9,756 bases of DNA from Deltaproteobacteria bacterium ADurb.Bin026 (GCA_002071245.1 MWEV01000118.1:1-9756), one strand, 5' to 3'. Shown: positions 1-6,858, numbered from the stretch's first letter. The notes: generated from the sequence alone by a model not told the origin. Program-made: numbers and translations.

Positions 1-821
1 ATAAGAAAATATGCGTCTGTTATCTGTGTGTAATCCGGCATGTTAAGGTATTTTTCAACTAAAACATGCTTGTCAATAAAATAATTTTTACGGATAGATT
101 CCAATTGTTCAAGCAATACATTAAAATGTTTGTGTGTAAGAGGTTCGATAACTGTCCGATACATCTCGACTGATTCAGCCAGTAATCCTTTTTCGCTGGG
201 CATCCATGCTGCGGGATCAGGCTGTGTTAACCAAAACAGGTATGTTTCACTGAAGACCCTGTATAGAAAATCCTTTATGATATCATGTGGAATATCTATT
301 CCATATTGGTCAAAGCAAGTTAGCAGTGATTTTACATTGCCCGAACATTTTTTGAAGAGCAGTGCGTGTTCTTTTGATATATGAAGGAGTCTGTCTATTA
401 CGAATGGAAATAATGGCATATTTCTCTCACGAAATGTATTGCTGCTTGATGCTATTGTCGATACGAATTCAATTAGATAACGGATAGCGGTTTCCCTTGT
501 ATTTTCTGATGGTGATTTCGATATTACATCAAAATATATGTTAAGTATTATTTTAAGTGCTTCAAACCCATTGACATCTTTATTGAATTCATAGAAGTCC
601 CCGATAGATAAGGTTTTTAACATTTTCAAGACATATTCCCAATTTATATATGGGTGATTTAGCTCCAACAGCAGTTCTTGTGTTCTTCTATACACACCGT
701 AATACCTCTCAACAACACTGAGCAGGATCGAATACTTTTCCGGTATCTCAACATGTACAGCCGTTCTCTCGAGATTTACCTGCAAAGCAGATGATTGAAG
801 AATATTTTCCTTTTTATCCAT
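1..821 (-). CDS. N-terminal part of a large uncharacterised protein, cut by the left edge
   Basis: The minus strand is open without a stop from an ATG at 819-821 to the left edge, giving 273 residues and no C-terminus. The start is supported by GAGG about 5 nt upstream (mRNA GCGAGGTACACATG). The protein begins MDKKENILQSSALQ and is soluble and helix-rich, with a mixed charged and aromatic composition. It includes the segments LLLELNHPYINWEYVLK (around residues 50-66) and GDFYEFNKDVNGFEALK. No transmembrane segment or signal peptide is evident, and no catalytic motif is visible in the part present. From memory, this style of N-terminal region resembles the extension preceding a PEP/pyruvate-binding (PPDK-type) domain in large deltaproteobacterial proteins, but that domain would lie outside the window, so this is a weak guess. 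The gene is divergent from the small transcription unit at 1079-1326. A weak promoter (ATGCAA 870-875 and ATTTTA 846-851 on the plus strand) lies upstream. Confidence 0.8.
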   Translation of the reverse strand, partial: MDKKENILQSSALQVNLERTAVHVEIPEKYSILLSVVERYYGVYRRTQELLLELNHPYINWEYVLKMLKTLSIGDFYEFNKDVNGFEALKIILNIYFDVISKSPSENTRETAIRYLIEFVSTIASSSNTFRERNMPLFPFVIDRLLHISKEHALLFKKCSGNVKSLLTCFDQYGIDIPHDIIKDFLYRVFSETYLFWLTQPDPAAWMPSEKGLLAESVEMYRTVIEPLTHKHFNVLLEQLESIRKNYFIDKHVLVEKYLNMPDYTQITDAYFL

Positions 822-1036
822 GTGTACCTCGCTTGATTGTGCTATATTTTAGATGTAAACAGACCCAGGATGCAACAAAAAGAGCTTAATAATATCAGTT
901 GTTGTTTGTCTTATGCCGCACGTCGAACAATTAACAACGAATTACGCGATATCGAGGCCCTACTTGTTTCAGCAGTTACATGTCATATTATACATATGCC
1001 TGGCATTGAAGTCTCAAAAAGGGTCGATGATTGCAC

Positions 1037-1079
1037 AAATATATTTTTTCTCTAAAATGAAAAATATATTTTTTTCTCT
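1037..1079. repeat. Two direct copies of an AT-rich palindromic element upstream of a promoter
   Basis: The sequence AAATATATTTTTTCTCT occurs at 1037-1053 and again, with one extra T, at 1062-1079. The period is 25 bases. Each copy contains the perfect 10-bp palindrome AAATATATTT (1037-1046 and 1062-1071). The second copy ends at the -35 hexamer of the promoter at 1079. The arrangement could be a paired operator or an UP element for RNA polymerase alpha. Simple AT richness is the alternative. Confidence 0.5.
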
Positions 1080-1107
1080 TGACAAAAAGACCTTGATGTT
1101 ATAAATT
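1079..1107 (+). promoter_or_regulatory. Sigma70-like promoter
   Basis: A perfect -35 hexamer TTGACA lies at 1079-1084. The -10 can be read as TATAAA at 1100-1105 (15-bp spacer) or TAAATT at 1102-1107 (17-bp spacer). AT-rich repeats lie directly upstream. Transcription would start near 1112-1114, about 200 nt before a strong terminator, so it predicts a short transcript unless the terminator is read through into tolQ. Confidence 0.55.
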
Positions 1108-1113
1108 TACACT

Positions 1114-1251
1114 ATGTTAAATAATTCACAAATTCCTGCCGATAAAAGCTACTTTATGGGGCTTGTATCAGCATATAAGGATAATGTAGCCTTAATAAAA
1201 CAGGATGTGGTGCACAACATGAATTATTTTTCACAAAGTATCACTTCATAA
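1114..1251 (+). CDS. Possible 45-residue small protein (may instead be part of a small RNA)
   Basis: An ATG at 1114 opens a 45-codon frame ending in TAA at 1249-1251. The peptide begins MLNNSQIPADKSYF, carries one basic and several acidic residues in its middle and ends NYFSQSITS. It has no obvious membrane segment. It sits between a good promoter and a strong rho-independent terminator, so it is probably transcribed. Against coding, no Shine-Dalgarno precedes the ATG, and the predicted transcription start falls within a few bases of it, so translation would have to be leaderless. An internal ATG at 1156 also lacks a ribosome binding site. I do not recognise the peptide. The same DNA can fold as nested RNA stems (see the ncRNA entry), so the coding call is weak. 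Confidence 0.25.
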   Translation: MLNNSQIPADKSYFMGLVSAYKDNVALIKQDVVHNMNYFSQSITS

Positions 1252-1294
1252 AATCGAAATTCACCTCCATAAGCTTCTCATAATAACCCCCCTT

Positions 1295-1326
1295 CCCCCT
1301 GGGACCCACCCAGGGGGTTTTTCTTT
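1295..1326 (+). terminator. Rho-independent terminator upstream of tolQ
   Basis: A perfect 9-bp GC-rich stem (CCCCCTGGG at 1295-1303 with CCCAGGGGG at 1309-1317) encloses a 5-nt loop ACCCA and is followed by a T-rich tail TTTTTCTTT (1318-1326). The tail is only on the plus-strand side, so it acts rightward. It ends about 30 bases before tolQ, so it either ends the small transcript from 1079 or acts as an attenuator in a tolQRA leader. Confidence 0.85.
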
Positions 1327-1352
1327 ACAAGCAAGTCCGAATAGTGTTATGT
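1324..1352 (+). promoter_or_regulatory. Possible tolQ promoter
   Basis: TTTACA (1324-1329) and TTATGT (1347-1352) are separated by 17 bases just after the terminator, which would let tolQRA be transcribed independently. The predicted start would fall at or within a few bases of the tolQ ATG, implying a leaderless or very short leader. The -10 match is mediocre. Confidence 0.3.
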
Positions 1353-1356
1353 TTTT

Positions 1357-2037
1357 ATGCAAATGGGCATTTCAAGTATAAACGATTACACAGGTGGGGT
1401 GTTAAGTCTTCTTTACTCTGCAGGACCAGTTGCAAAGATAGTTGTTTTTATCCTTTTTTTATTCTCAATAATTTCTTGGACCATCATTTTTTTTAAGTGG
1501 AAACAATGTAAAAAGATTGAGAAAGAAGGCGAAAAATTTTTTAATGCTGCGAAAAACGCTGATTCATACAAAAAGCTTATATCCACATACAGAGAAAATC
1601 CTGATAATGCATTTTACAGGCTCATGCTTGCCTCATATAAAGAAATAACTTCAATTCAAAAAGATAATCCTGGTATCAGACCGGATATTGTTCAACATGT
1701 TGAAAATATTCTGAAAATAACCCTGTCCGAAGAGACGGAACGGCTTGAAAGAAGACTATCTTTTCTTGCAACAACTGCAAACACCGCACCTTTTATTGGG
1801 CTGTTCGGCACAGTTTGGGGTATCATGGATTCTTTCAGGGAGATAGGTCTTAAGGGGACTACGAGTCTTTCGGTTGTGGCACCAGGTATAAGCGAGGCGC
1901 TTATAGCAACCGCTATTGGGCTTGCCACAGCGATACCTGCTGTTCTTGCTTATAATTATTTTGTTGGCAGGTTAAAAAGGATCAACTCCAGAATGGAAAA
2001 TGCTGTAATCTATATTATTAATCTTCTTGAAAAATGA
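1357..2037 (+). CDS. tolQ: TolQ, MotA/TolQ/ExbB proton channel subunit
   Basis: TolQ is an inner-membrane subunit that, with TolR, uses the proton motive force to energise TolA for outer-membrane constriction and integrity. The 226-residue protein has a transmembrane segment at about residues 24-46 and a cytoplasmic region with charged helices (50-135). Two further membrane helices follow, around 137-162 and 173-203. The diagnostic TolQ signature is clear: ATTANTAPFIGLFGTVWGIM (138-157), then GISEALIATAIGLATAIPA (177-195). The length is normal for TolQ. The ATG at 1357 has no visible Shine-Dalgarno; the next in-frame ATG (1363) has none either, and the frame is closed just upstream by TAG at 1342. 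Its stop overlaps the tolR start as ATGA. ExbB is the alternative family, but the motif and the neighbouring TolR/TolA favour TolQ. Confidence 0.9.
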   Translation: MQMGISSINDYTGGVLSLLYSAGPVAKIVVFILFLFSIISWTIIFFKWKQCKKIEKEGEKFFNAAKNADSYKKLISTYRENPDNAFYRLMLASYKEITSIQKDNPGIRPDIVQHVENILKITLSEETERLERRLSFLATTANTAPFIGLFGTVWGIMDSFREIGLKGTTSLSVVAPGISEALIATAIGLATAIPAVLAYNYFVGRLKRINSRMENAVIYIINLLEK

Positions 2038-2441
2038 GAATATCAAAAGATACAAAAGGTCCGCTTTCAGAAATAAACATTATCCCCCTTGTCGATGTCA
2101 TGCTTGTCCTGCTTATTATATTCATGATTACTGCACCTATGATGCAGCATGGGGTAAATATTGACATACCAAAGGTTACCACAAAGCCCCTTGCGGCTAA
2201 GGACGAACCACAGATTCTCAGTATTACAAGAGATCAGCAACTTGTTCTAAATGAGAAAAAAATCAGCTTTAAAGACCTTAAACCGGCAGTACAATTCCTC
2301 TTTGCAAATAAAAAGGATAAGGAAATTTTTCTCAGGGCTGACAAAGACGTGCCTTATGGTTTTGTTGTAAGTTGCATGGGTATTGTAAGGGAGGCAGGGA
2401 TAGAAAAGGTGAATATCGTTACCCGACCCTTAGAACAATAA
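2034..2441 (+). CDS. tolR: TolR, ExbD/TolR family proton-channel partner
   Basis: TolR pairs with TolQ to form the proton-conducting motor. The 135-residue protein has the family layout: a short cytoplasmic N-terminus, one membrane helix at about residues 15-36 and a periplasmic domain. The helix carries the proton-handling aspartate D21 in EINIIPLVDVMLVLLIIFM. The C-terminal domain holds the typical TolR ending ADKDVPYGFVVSCMGIVREAGIEKV. The gene starts inside the tolQ stop (ATGA, 4-base overlap) and has no clear ribosome binding site of its own, so translation is probably coupled. Its TAA shares one base with the next ATG (TAATG). ExbD is the alternative name for the family; the operon context decides for TolR. 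Confidence 0.9.
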   Translation: MRISKDTKGPLSEINIIPLVDVMLVLLIIFMITAPMMQHGVNIDIPKVTTKPLAAKDEPQILSITRDQQLVLNEKKISFKDLKPAVQFLFANKKDKEIFLRADKDVPYGFVVSCMGIVREAGIEKVNIVTRPLEQ

Positions 2442-3262
2442 TGAAAGAAGAGAAATGGTTTAAATGGCTTGTCCTGTCAACTGTTATGCATATTCTTGTA
2501 ATAGGTGCATTTGGTATACCTATTAAAAAATCATCGAAGAAATTAAATATATTATCCTCCTACTCAGTTAATCTTGTTGGAGACCCTGGCTTAGGCAGAT
2601 CAGGAGCTGGTCATATTTCAGAAGATATTCCAGGCTCCGCAAGGGAAAGAACAGAAAAAAAGATTTCAAAGCCTGTTCCACAAAAAAAACCTGAGCCAGC
2701 AAGGGTAAAACCAAAACTCGAAAGAAAAGAAAAAGAACCTGCAATATCTCTGTCAAAGAAAAAGGTGCCTGTAAAACAGACACCTGTAAAAGAAACCGCA
2801 TCGAAAGAGGAACTTAGTCGCCTTAGCGAAAGAATCAAGGAAATTCGTAAAAGGACCGATTACCTCGATGTTTCGCAGGCAAAGAGCGGCACAGGTAGTG
2901 GCACAGGTAGGGCAGGGGGACAGGGGTTTGGGCTATCCGGTTCTTCAGATGGTGGGTCAAGACCTATGGATCCTGTATCACAACAATATATACTTGGGAT
3001 ATGGGAAAAGATTAAAAATTCCTGGGGACTGCCAGGTATGTCTTCATTCAAAAAAGACCTTGAAACCATAGTAACGATAAGGATAAGAAGAGACGGTAGA
3101 ATTACCGATATCAATATTGAAAAAAGATCTGGCAACAGGGTATACGACGAATCAATCCTGAGGGTGCTGAGGTCAGTTGAACCCCTGCCACCCATACCTG
3201 CTTCATTGAATATGGACACGATAGAAATAGGCTTTCGATTTCTTCCTGGCGACCTTTCTTAA
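2441..3262 (+). CDS. TolA/TonB-like energy transducer
   Basis: This 273-residue protein would link the TolQR motor to the outer membrane. It has a short cytoplasmic tail and a signal-anchor helix at about residues 8-27 containing the S-x3-H pair (S13, H17) that TonB and TolA use to contact the motor. A Lys/Pro/Glu-rich periplasmic spacer follows (about 70-145), then a Gly/Ser-rich linker (147-174). A TonB-type C-terminal domain ends the protein (about 180-270; VTIRIRRDGRITDINIEKRSG, then ESILRVLRSVEPLPPIP). The spacer is much shorter than the long helical domain of E. coli TolA. I chose the ATG at 2441 because it overlaps the tolR stop and places the membrane helix at the N-terminus; an in-frame ATG at 2372 would lie within tolR. 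It could equally be named TonB; position after tolQR suggests the TolA role. Confidence 0.85.
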   Translation: MKEEKWFKWLVLSTVMHILVIGAFGIPIKKSSKKLNILSSYSVNLVGDPGLGRSGAGHISEDIPGSARERTEKKISKPVPQKKPEPARVKPKLERKEKEPAISLSKKKVPVKQTPVKETASKEELSRLSERIKEIRKRTDYLDVSQAKSGTGSGTGRAGGQGFGLSGSSDGGSRPMDPVSQQYILGIWEKIKNSWGLPGMSSFKKDLETIVTIRIRRDGRITDINIEKRSGNRVYDESILRVLRSVEPLPPIPASLNMDTIEIGFRFLPGDLS

Positions 3263-3291
3263 AATATTCAAAATGGATATCAGGGTGTTGG

Positions 3292-4083
3292 TTATGTATC
3301 TTTGTTGTCCGGTATTATGCTTTTATGCCTTTTATTCTTGTTTTTCAAAAGTAAAAACCTTTGAACTGCATTGCCAAACCAGCGCATGATGTAATTTCTT
3401 GTGAAATAAAGGATTGCCGTAAAGGCTATGCTTAGTACAAGCAGCCAAAAGAACGCCTGATATTTTTGATGACCAACTGCATCGCCTTGCATCGTGAGCA
3501 TCAGGGTTCCTGGCAATCTGCCAAATATGTTCATAAACAGAAAATCAGCGAGTTTCATACGACTCAAACCCAGTAGGTAGCACAAGGAATCTTTTGGAAA
3601 ACCAGGCAACAAAAACAGTATAAAGGTTATGTTCAACCCTTTATGCGTAGCGAAATTATTAAACTTATCAATATATTCCTTCTTAACGATCTTTTCTACC
3701 ACTTTAATGCCAAAAACCCTTGAAATTGTAAAGGCCAGAAGAGAACCAAGCGTAAGCCCAATTGTGGACAGTATCACACCCTTGGCTTTGCCGAACAACA
3801 AACCACCAACAAAACCGGTCACTTCACCTGGGATTGGTGCAAAAACAACTTGTGCAGATTGGATAATGACGAACATTACCGATGCAAATGGACCGAAGGA
3901 TGCCACAAAAGTTTTGAGTCTTTTTGGTTCAAAGAAAAATCTATAAAACTTTATTATATCTTTCCAGGTACCATCTTCATGCCAGGCATAGAAAAGCAGG
4001 GTAATGAGCGCAAAAACGGATATCCATAGAAGAACCCTTAATAACGAAGACGCGAGTTTTGTTTTAACTATTATTCTTCTCAA
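3292..4083 (-). CDS. TVP38/TMEM64 (VTT domain, DedA superfamily) membrane protein
   Basis: This 263-residue integral membrane protein belongs to the VTT (SNARE-associated/DedA-like) superfamily. Hydrophobic segments lie at about residues 13-33, 60-80, 88-122, 151-170 and 209-227. Family hallmarks are FAPIPGEVTGFVGGLLFG (81-98) in a re-entrant loop, LLPGFPKDSLCYLLGL (158-173) and GRLPGT (188-193). Relatives of the wider DedA superfamily act as lipid or undecaprenyl-phosphate translocases; the substrate here is unknown. The start is TTG at 4081-4083, overlapping the TGA of the upstream ATPase gene by four bases, and no ATG is available upstream. An AAGGA lies about 16 nt before the start, too far for a normal ribosome binding site, so translational coupling is likely. 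The gene converges on the tolA-like gene, with 29 bases between them and no clear terminator. Confidence 0.85.
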   Translation of the reverse strand: MRRIIVKTKLASSLLRVLLWISVFALITLLFYAWHEDGTWKDIIKFYRFFFEPKRLKTFVASFGPFASVMFVIIQSAQVVFAPIPGEVTGFVGGLLFGKAKGVILSTIGLTLGSLLAFTISRVFGIKVVEKIVKKEYIDKFNNFATHKGLNITFILFLLPGFPKDSLCYLLGLSRMKLADFLFMNIFGRLPGTLMLTMQGDAVGHQKYQAFFWLLVLSIAFTAILYFTRNYIMRWFGNAVQRFLLLKNKNKRHKSIIPDNKDT

Positions 4084-6077
4084 GACTGGATTGCCACTGT
4101 CCTTAAGACTTCATCCACTGTAGTTAGCCCCTCGTTAAGCAATATCAGGCAATAGTCTTTGAGGGATTTCATGCCCCCCTTTATGGCTTCCTGTCTGATA
4201 GTCTGGGTATCGGCACCCTCACCGATAAAATGTCTCAGTGATTCGTTTACGCTAAGCACTTCATAAACTCCAACCCTGCCTTTATAGCCAGACATATTAC
4301 ATGTATCGCAGCCTTTGCCTTTATATAATTCTGTATCTTCGGGCAATTCGAGATATTTTGCAATCACGTTGTCAGGTTTATACTTTTCTTTGCAGTTGGG
4401 GCAAATCCTTCTCACAAGTCTCTGGGATATAATACCGATGATAGATGTGGATACAAGAAACGGCTCTATCCCCATCTCATTTAGCCTCATAAATGTGCTT
4501 GGTGCATCGTTGGCATGGAGTGTTGTAAATACGAGGTGGCCTGTAAGCGCCGCCTCAACGGCGATTTTAGCGGTTTCCTTGTCCCTTGTTTCACCAACAA
4601 GAATTATATCAGGGTCCTGTCTCAAAAAAGCCCTGAGAACTCTCGCAAAATCAAGGCCTATGTCAGAGTTTACCTGAACCTGATTTATGCCTGCAAGATC
4701 ATATTCTATAGGGTCCTCGACCGTTGAAATGTTTACGTCTATACTGTTTTTTTCAGCGAGTGCACTATAAAGTGTTGTACTTTTGCCTGAACCGGTGGGT
4801 CCTGTTACATAAATAATACCATATGGTTTCGCAATCATTTCCCTGACAAGATCGAGCGTAGGCTTGTTCGAAATCAATTTATCCAGCCCAAGCATTGTAT
4901 TGCTCTTGTCAAGGATCCTTGTACATATCTTTTCTCCAAACTTTGTAGGCACAGAAGACACCCTAAAATCAACGGATTTGTTATCGATTCTCATGGTGAT
5001 CCTGCCGTCCTGCGGCATTCTCCTTTCGGTAATATCGAGTTTTGAAATGATCTTTATCCTGCTTATAAGGGGAAGAATAACCTTGCGAGGCAACATCATC
5101 TCTTCTTTCAGCATACCGTCGATTCTGTAACGCACCCTGCATCCCTTCTCCATAGGTTCGATGTGTATATCGCTTGCACCCTTTTTCAATGCCATGCCGA
5201 TAATACTGTTTGTCAATCGCACGATAGGAGCGCCCTGCGCCTCACTTTCAAGGTCGGCAACACCTATCTCATCTTCTTTGCCTTCCTCGATTTCCATATC
5301 TTTCAAGATATCGGACTGGAGGTTATCCATGTTGTCGAGGAGGTTGTCTATACTGACCTCTACTTTTTCCTCTCCCTTTTTGATAATCTCGGGGTAGTCC
5401 TTCTCCATGAAAACCTTTAATTCATCCTCTGAAATGAGGACCTGCTCAATAGCCACACCTTTAACAAACTTCCTCACCTCATCTATAGCGAGGATATCGT
5501 TTGGCTTGGTCATGCCGAGCATAAGGGTATTATTTGCATAAGATATGGGTAACACCTTCTGCCTTGTTATAGTTTGTTTGGGGATAAGCAAAAGTATATC
5601 AGCATCGATATTTGTCGAGGCAAGGGATTTGACGCCCATGCCCCTCTGAATGTTCTGCGCCTCAACCCGCTCAGCGACAATTTTATTTAGTGACATTGAA
5701 ATAGTAGGGTTTTCCCGTAAAAGTGCTTCAAAATCCTTTTTTTCAAGCACAAATACAGATGTTGCCATGGTAGCCATTACCGTGGCAGAACGAGGGTTGC
5801 CCGTAAGAAGGGCCATTTCGCCAAAACACGCCCCGCCTCCAAGGGACGCTATTGTCATGTCGATACCTGTGGATTGTTCCCTCTTTTTTACATCGACCTT
5901 GCCATCCTTGATGATAAACATTGCATCTCCAGGGGCGCCCTCCCTGACGATTGCGGTGTTTGGAGGGTATACACGTTCCTTAAGCCTGCTTTCCAGTTTC
6001 TGGAGTTCTTCTGGGCTAAGCGATTTGAATAATTCCGTCTTACTAAGACACATCATCTTGTCACTGCAGGAGTTCAT
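4080..6077 (-). CDS. GspE/PilB-type secretion ATPase with N-terminal cyclic-nucleotide-binding domain
   Basis: This 665-residue protein is a hexameric traffic-ATPase that would power type II secretion or type IV pilus assembly at the inner membrane. Residues about 15-130 form a cNMP-binding (CRP-like) fold with an intact phosphate-binding cassette, GEMALLTGNPRSATV (86-100), including G86-E87 and R96-S97-A98. Residues about 155-230 match the second half of a GspE/MshE N-terminal domain (ISYANNTLMLGMTKPNDILA). An acidic linker (235-280) leads into the ATPase core. The core shows Walker A GPTGSGKST (426-434), Asp box STVEDPIEY (451-459), Walker B ILVGE (492-496), His box TTLHANDAP (518-526), and a zinc-binding pair CPNC (559-562) and CDTC (590-593). 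The start ATG has AGGAG 9 nt upstream (6087-6091) and overlaps the uppS stop (ATGA). No pilin, prepilin peptidase or GspF gene is in view. Confidence 0.92.
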   Translation of the reverse strand: MNSCSDKMMCLSKTELFKSLSPEELQKLESRLKERVYPPNTAIVREGAPGDAMFIIKDGKVDVKKREQSTGIDMTIASLGGGACFGEMALLTGNPRSATVMATMATSVFVLEKKDFEALLRENPTISMSLNKIVAERVEAQNIQRGMGVKSLASTNIDADILLLIPKQTITRQKVLPISYANNTLMLGMTKPNDILAIDEVRKFVKGVAIEQVLISEDELKVFMEKDYPEIIKKGEEKVEVSIDNLLDNMDNLQSDILKDMEIEEGKEDEIGVADLESEAQGAPIVRLTNSIIGMALKKGASDIHIEPMEKGCRVRYRIDGMLKEEMMLPRKVILPLISRIKIISKLDITERRMPQDGRITMRIDNKSVDFRVSSVPTKFGEKICTRILDKSNTMLGLDKLISNKPTLDLVREMIAKPYGIIYVTGPTGSGKSTTLYSALAEKNSIDVNISTVEDPIEYDLAGINQVQVNSDIGLDFARVLRAFLRQDPDIILVGETRDKETAKIAVEAALTGHLVFTTLHANDAPSTFMRLNEMGIEPFLVSTSIIGIISQRLVRRICPNCKEKYKPDNVIAKYLELPEDTELYKGKGCDTCNMSGYKGRVGVYEVLSVNESLRHFIGEGADTQTIRQEAIKGGMKSLKDYCLILLNEGLTTVDEVLRTVAIQS

Positions 6078-6847
6078 CGCCCAAATCTCCTGTTTCTGTG
6101 CTGATAGCTTCGTATAGCCCTAAAAAAATCGATTTTTCTGAAGACAGGCCAAAGGGCATCGCAAAAATAGAACTCACTGTATGCGCTCTGCCATAGAAGA
6201 AAACCGCTTAAACGTATTTCGCCGCTCGTCCTTATAATGAGATCGGGGTCAGGGATACCGTTTGTATACAGGTTGCTCGTGATGTCCTCGGTGGTGATAC
6301 TGTTCGCCAACTCTTCAATGCTGTCGACCCTTTTTTCTCTTATAACCTTCCGTACAGCCTCCACTATTTCTTCCCTTCCTCCGTAACCTATTGCAATATT
6401 TAATATGTGTTTTGTGTTGTTCTTTGTTGACGCTTCAGCATTTTTTATCACTGATTTGAGCGAATCCGGTAATGCATCCATCTTGCCCAAAGCCTTGATT
6501 TTAAAACCATTTTTCTTTATCACAGGGCTTTTGGTAAGTTCCACTATCTTCTCTTGTATTACGTTAAGCAATGCCTCAACCTCTTCTTTATTTCTTTGAA
6601 TGTTTTCAGTTGAGAAGACCCATATTGTAATAATCTTTATATCCAGATCATTGCACCATTGCAGTACATCATCGAGTTTTTTCGCACCAAGTTTATGGCC
6701 AATCGTCAAATCATCGTAGCCCATCTCTTTTGCATATCTTCTGTTACCATCAAGGATCAGGCCGAGATGTGTAGGCATCTTGTTTTTTTTAACGCCTCTT
6801 TCGAGGAGTTTTTCATACGAATAATACAGCAATCTTTTAATCAGCAT
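6074..6847 (-). CDS. Cis-prenyltransferase, UppS/isoprenyl transferase family
   Basis: The 257-residue protein condenses isopentenyl diphosphate onto an allylic diphosphate with cis geometry to make long polyprenyl diphosphates, the precursors of envelope glycan carriers. All family regions are present: LILDGNRRYA (30-39, catalytic D33), H51 in IGHKLGAKK, WVFSTEN (76-82), IGYGGREEI (153-161) and the diphosphate-binding RTSGEIRLSGFLLWQ (206-220) with E225 in YSEFYF. The first motif reads DGNRRYA rather than the DGNGRWA typical of bacterial UppS, so product length may differ and this may be a second copy; the usual frr/cdsA/dxr neighbours are absent. The ATG at 6845-6847 lacks a Shine-Dalgarno; an internal ATG at residue 24 is a possible alternative start. 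The gene leads a three-gene, translationally overlapping operon. Confidence 0.88.
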   Translation of the reverse strand: MLIKRLLYYSYEKLLERGVKKNKMPTHLGLILDGNRRYAKEMGYDDLTIGHKLGAKKLDDVLQWCNDLDIKIITIWVFSTENIQRNKEEVEALLNVIQEKIVELTKSPVIKKNGFKIKALGKMDALPDSLKSVIKNAEASTKNNTKHILNIAIGYGGREEIVEAVRKVIREKRVDSIEELANSITTEDITSNLYTNGIPDPDLIIRTSGEIRLSGFLLWQSAYSEFYFCDALWPVFRKIDFFRAIRSYQHRNRRFGR

Positions 6848-6852
6848 ATTAG

Positions 6853-6858
6853 ATTATA
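6853..6858 (-). promoter_or_regulatory. Probable -10 element for the uppS operon
   Basis: On the minus strand a perfect TATAAT occupies these bases, 5 bases before the uppS ATG. The matching -35 at 17-bp spacing is poor (TGTTAA), so promoter strength is uncertain. The implied transcription start falls at the ATG itself, which fits the absence of a ribosome binding site and suggests a leaderless start. Confidence 0.35.

Larger units (their letters stand above)
822..1113. other. Divergent intergenic region
   Basis: This stretch separates the minus-strand gene starting at 821 from the rightward promoter at 1079. Short plus-strand open frames here (for example from 837 and 913) lack ribosome binding sites and have no recognisable protein character, so I do not call them. 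It holds a weak possible promoter for the leftward gene (846-875) and, near its right end, two AT-rich palindromic repeats and a promoter that are listed separately. Confidence 0.6.
1112..1326 (+). ncRNA. Candidate small structured RNA of about 210 nt
   Basis: The interval from the predicted start of the 1079 promoter to the end of the terminator at 1326 would form a discrete transcript. Complementary segments are nested in order: AAATAATTCA near 1118-1127 pairs with TGAATTATTT near 1220-1229 (10 bp). Inside it TCCTG pairs with CAGGA (5 bp), and inside that GCTAC pairs with GTAGC (5 bp). This gives one long interrupted hairpin followed by the terminator hairpin. The nesting is seen in the sequence; that it is a functional RNA is inference. 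I could not match it to a known RNA family. A short translated ORF (1114-1251) is the alternative, and the two are not exclusive. Confidence 0.35.

Noticed and set aside
837..1104. Plus-strand short open frames at 837-1055 and 913-1104
   Set aside because: No ribosome binding sites, no protein-like composition, and they run through the AT-rich repeats and the promoter.
2372..2440. Earlier ATG for the TolA-like gene at 2372
   Set aside because: It lies inside tolR, has no ribosome binding site and would put 23 extra residues ahead of the signal-anchor helix.
4315..6117. Several open frames antisense to the ATPase gene
   Set aside because: They are shadows of a strongly supported coding region with all its motifs on the minus strand.
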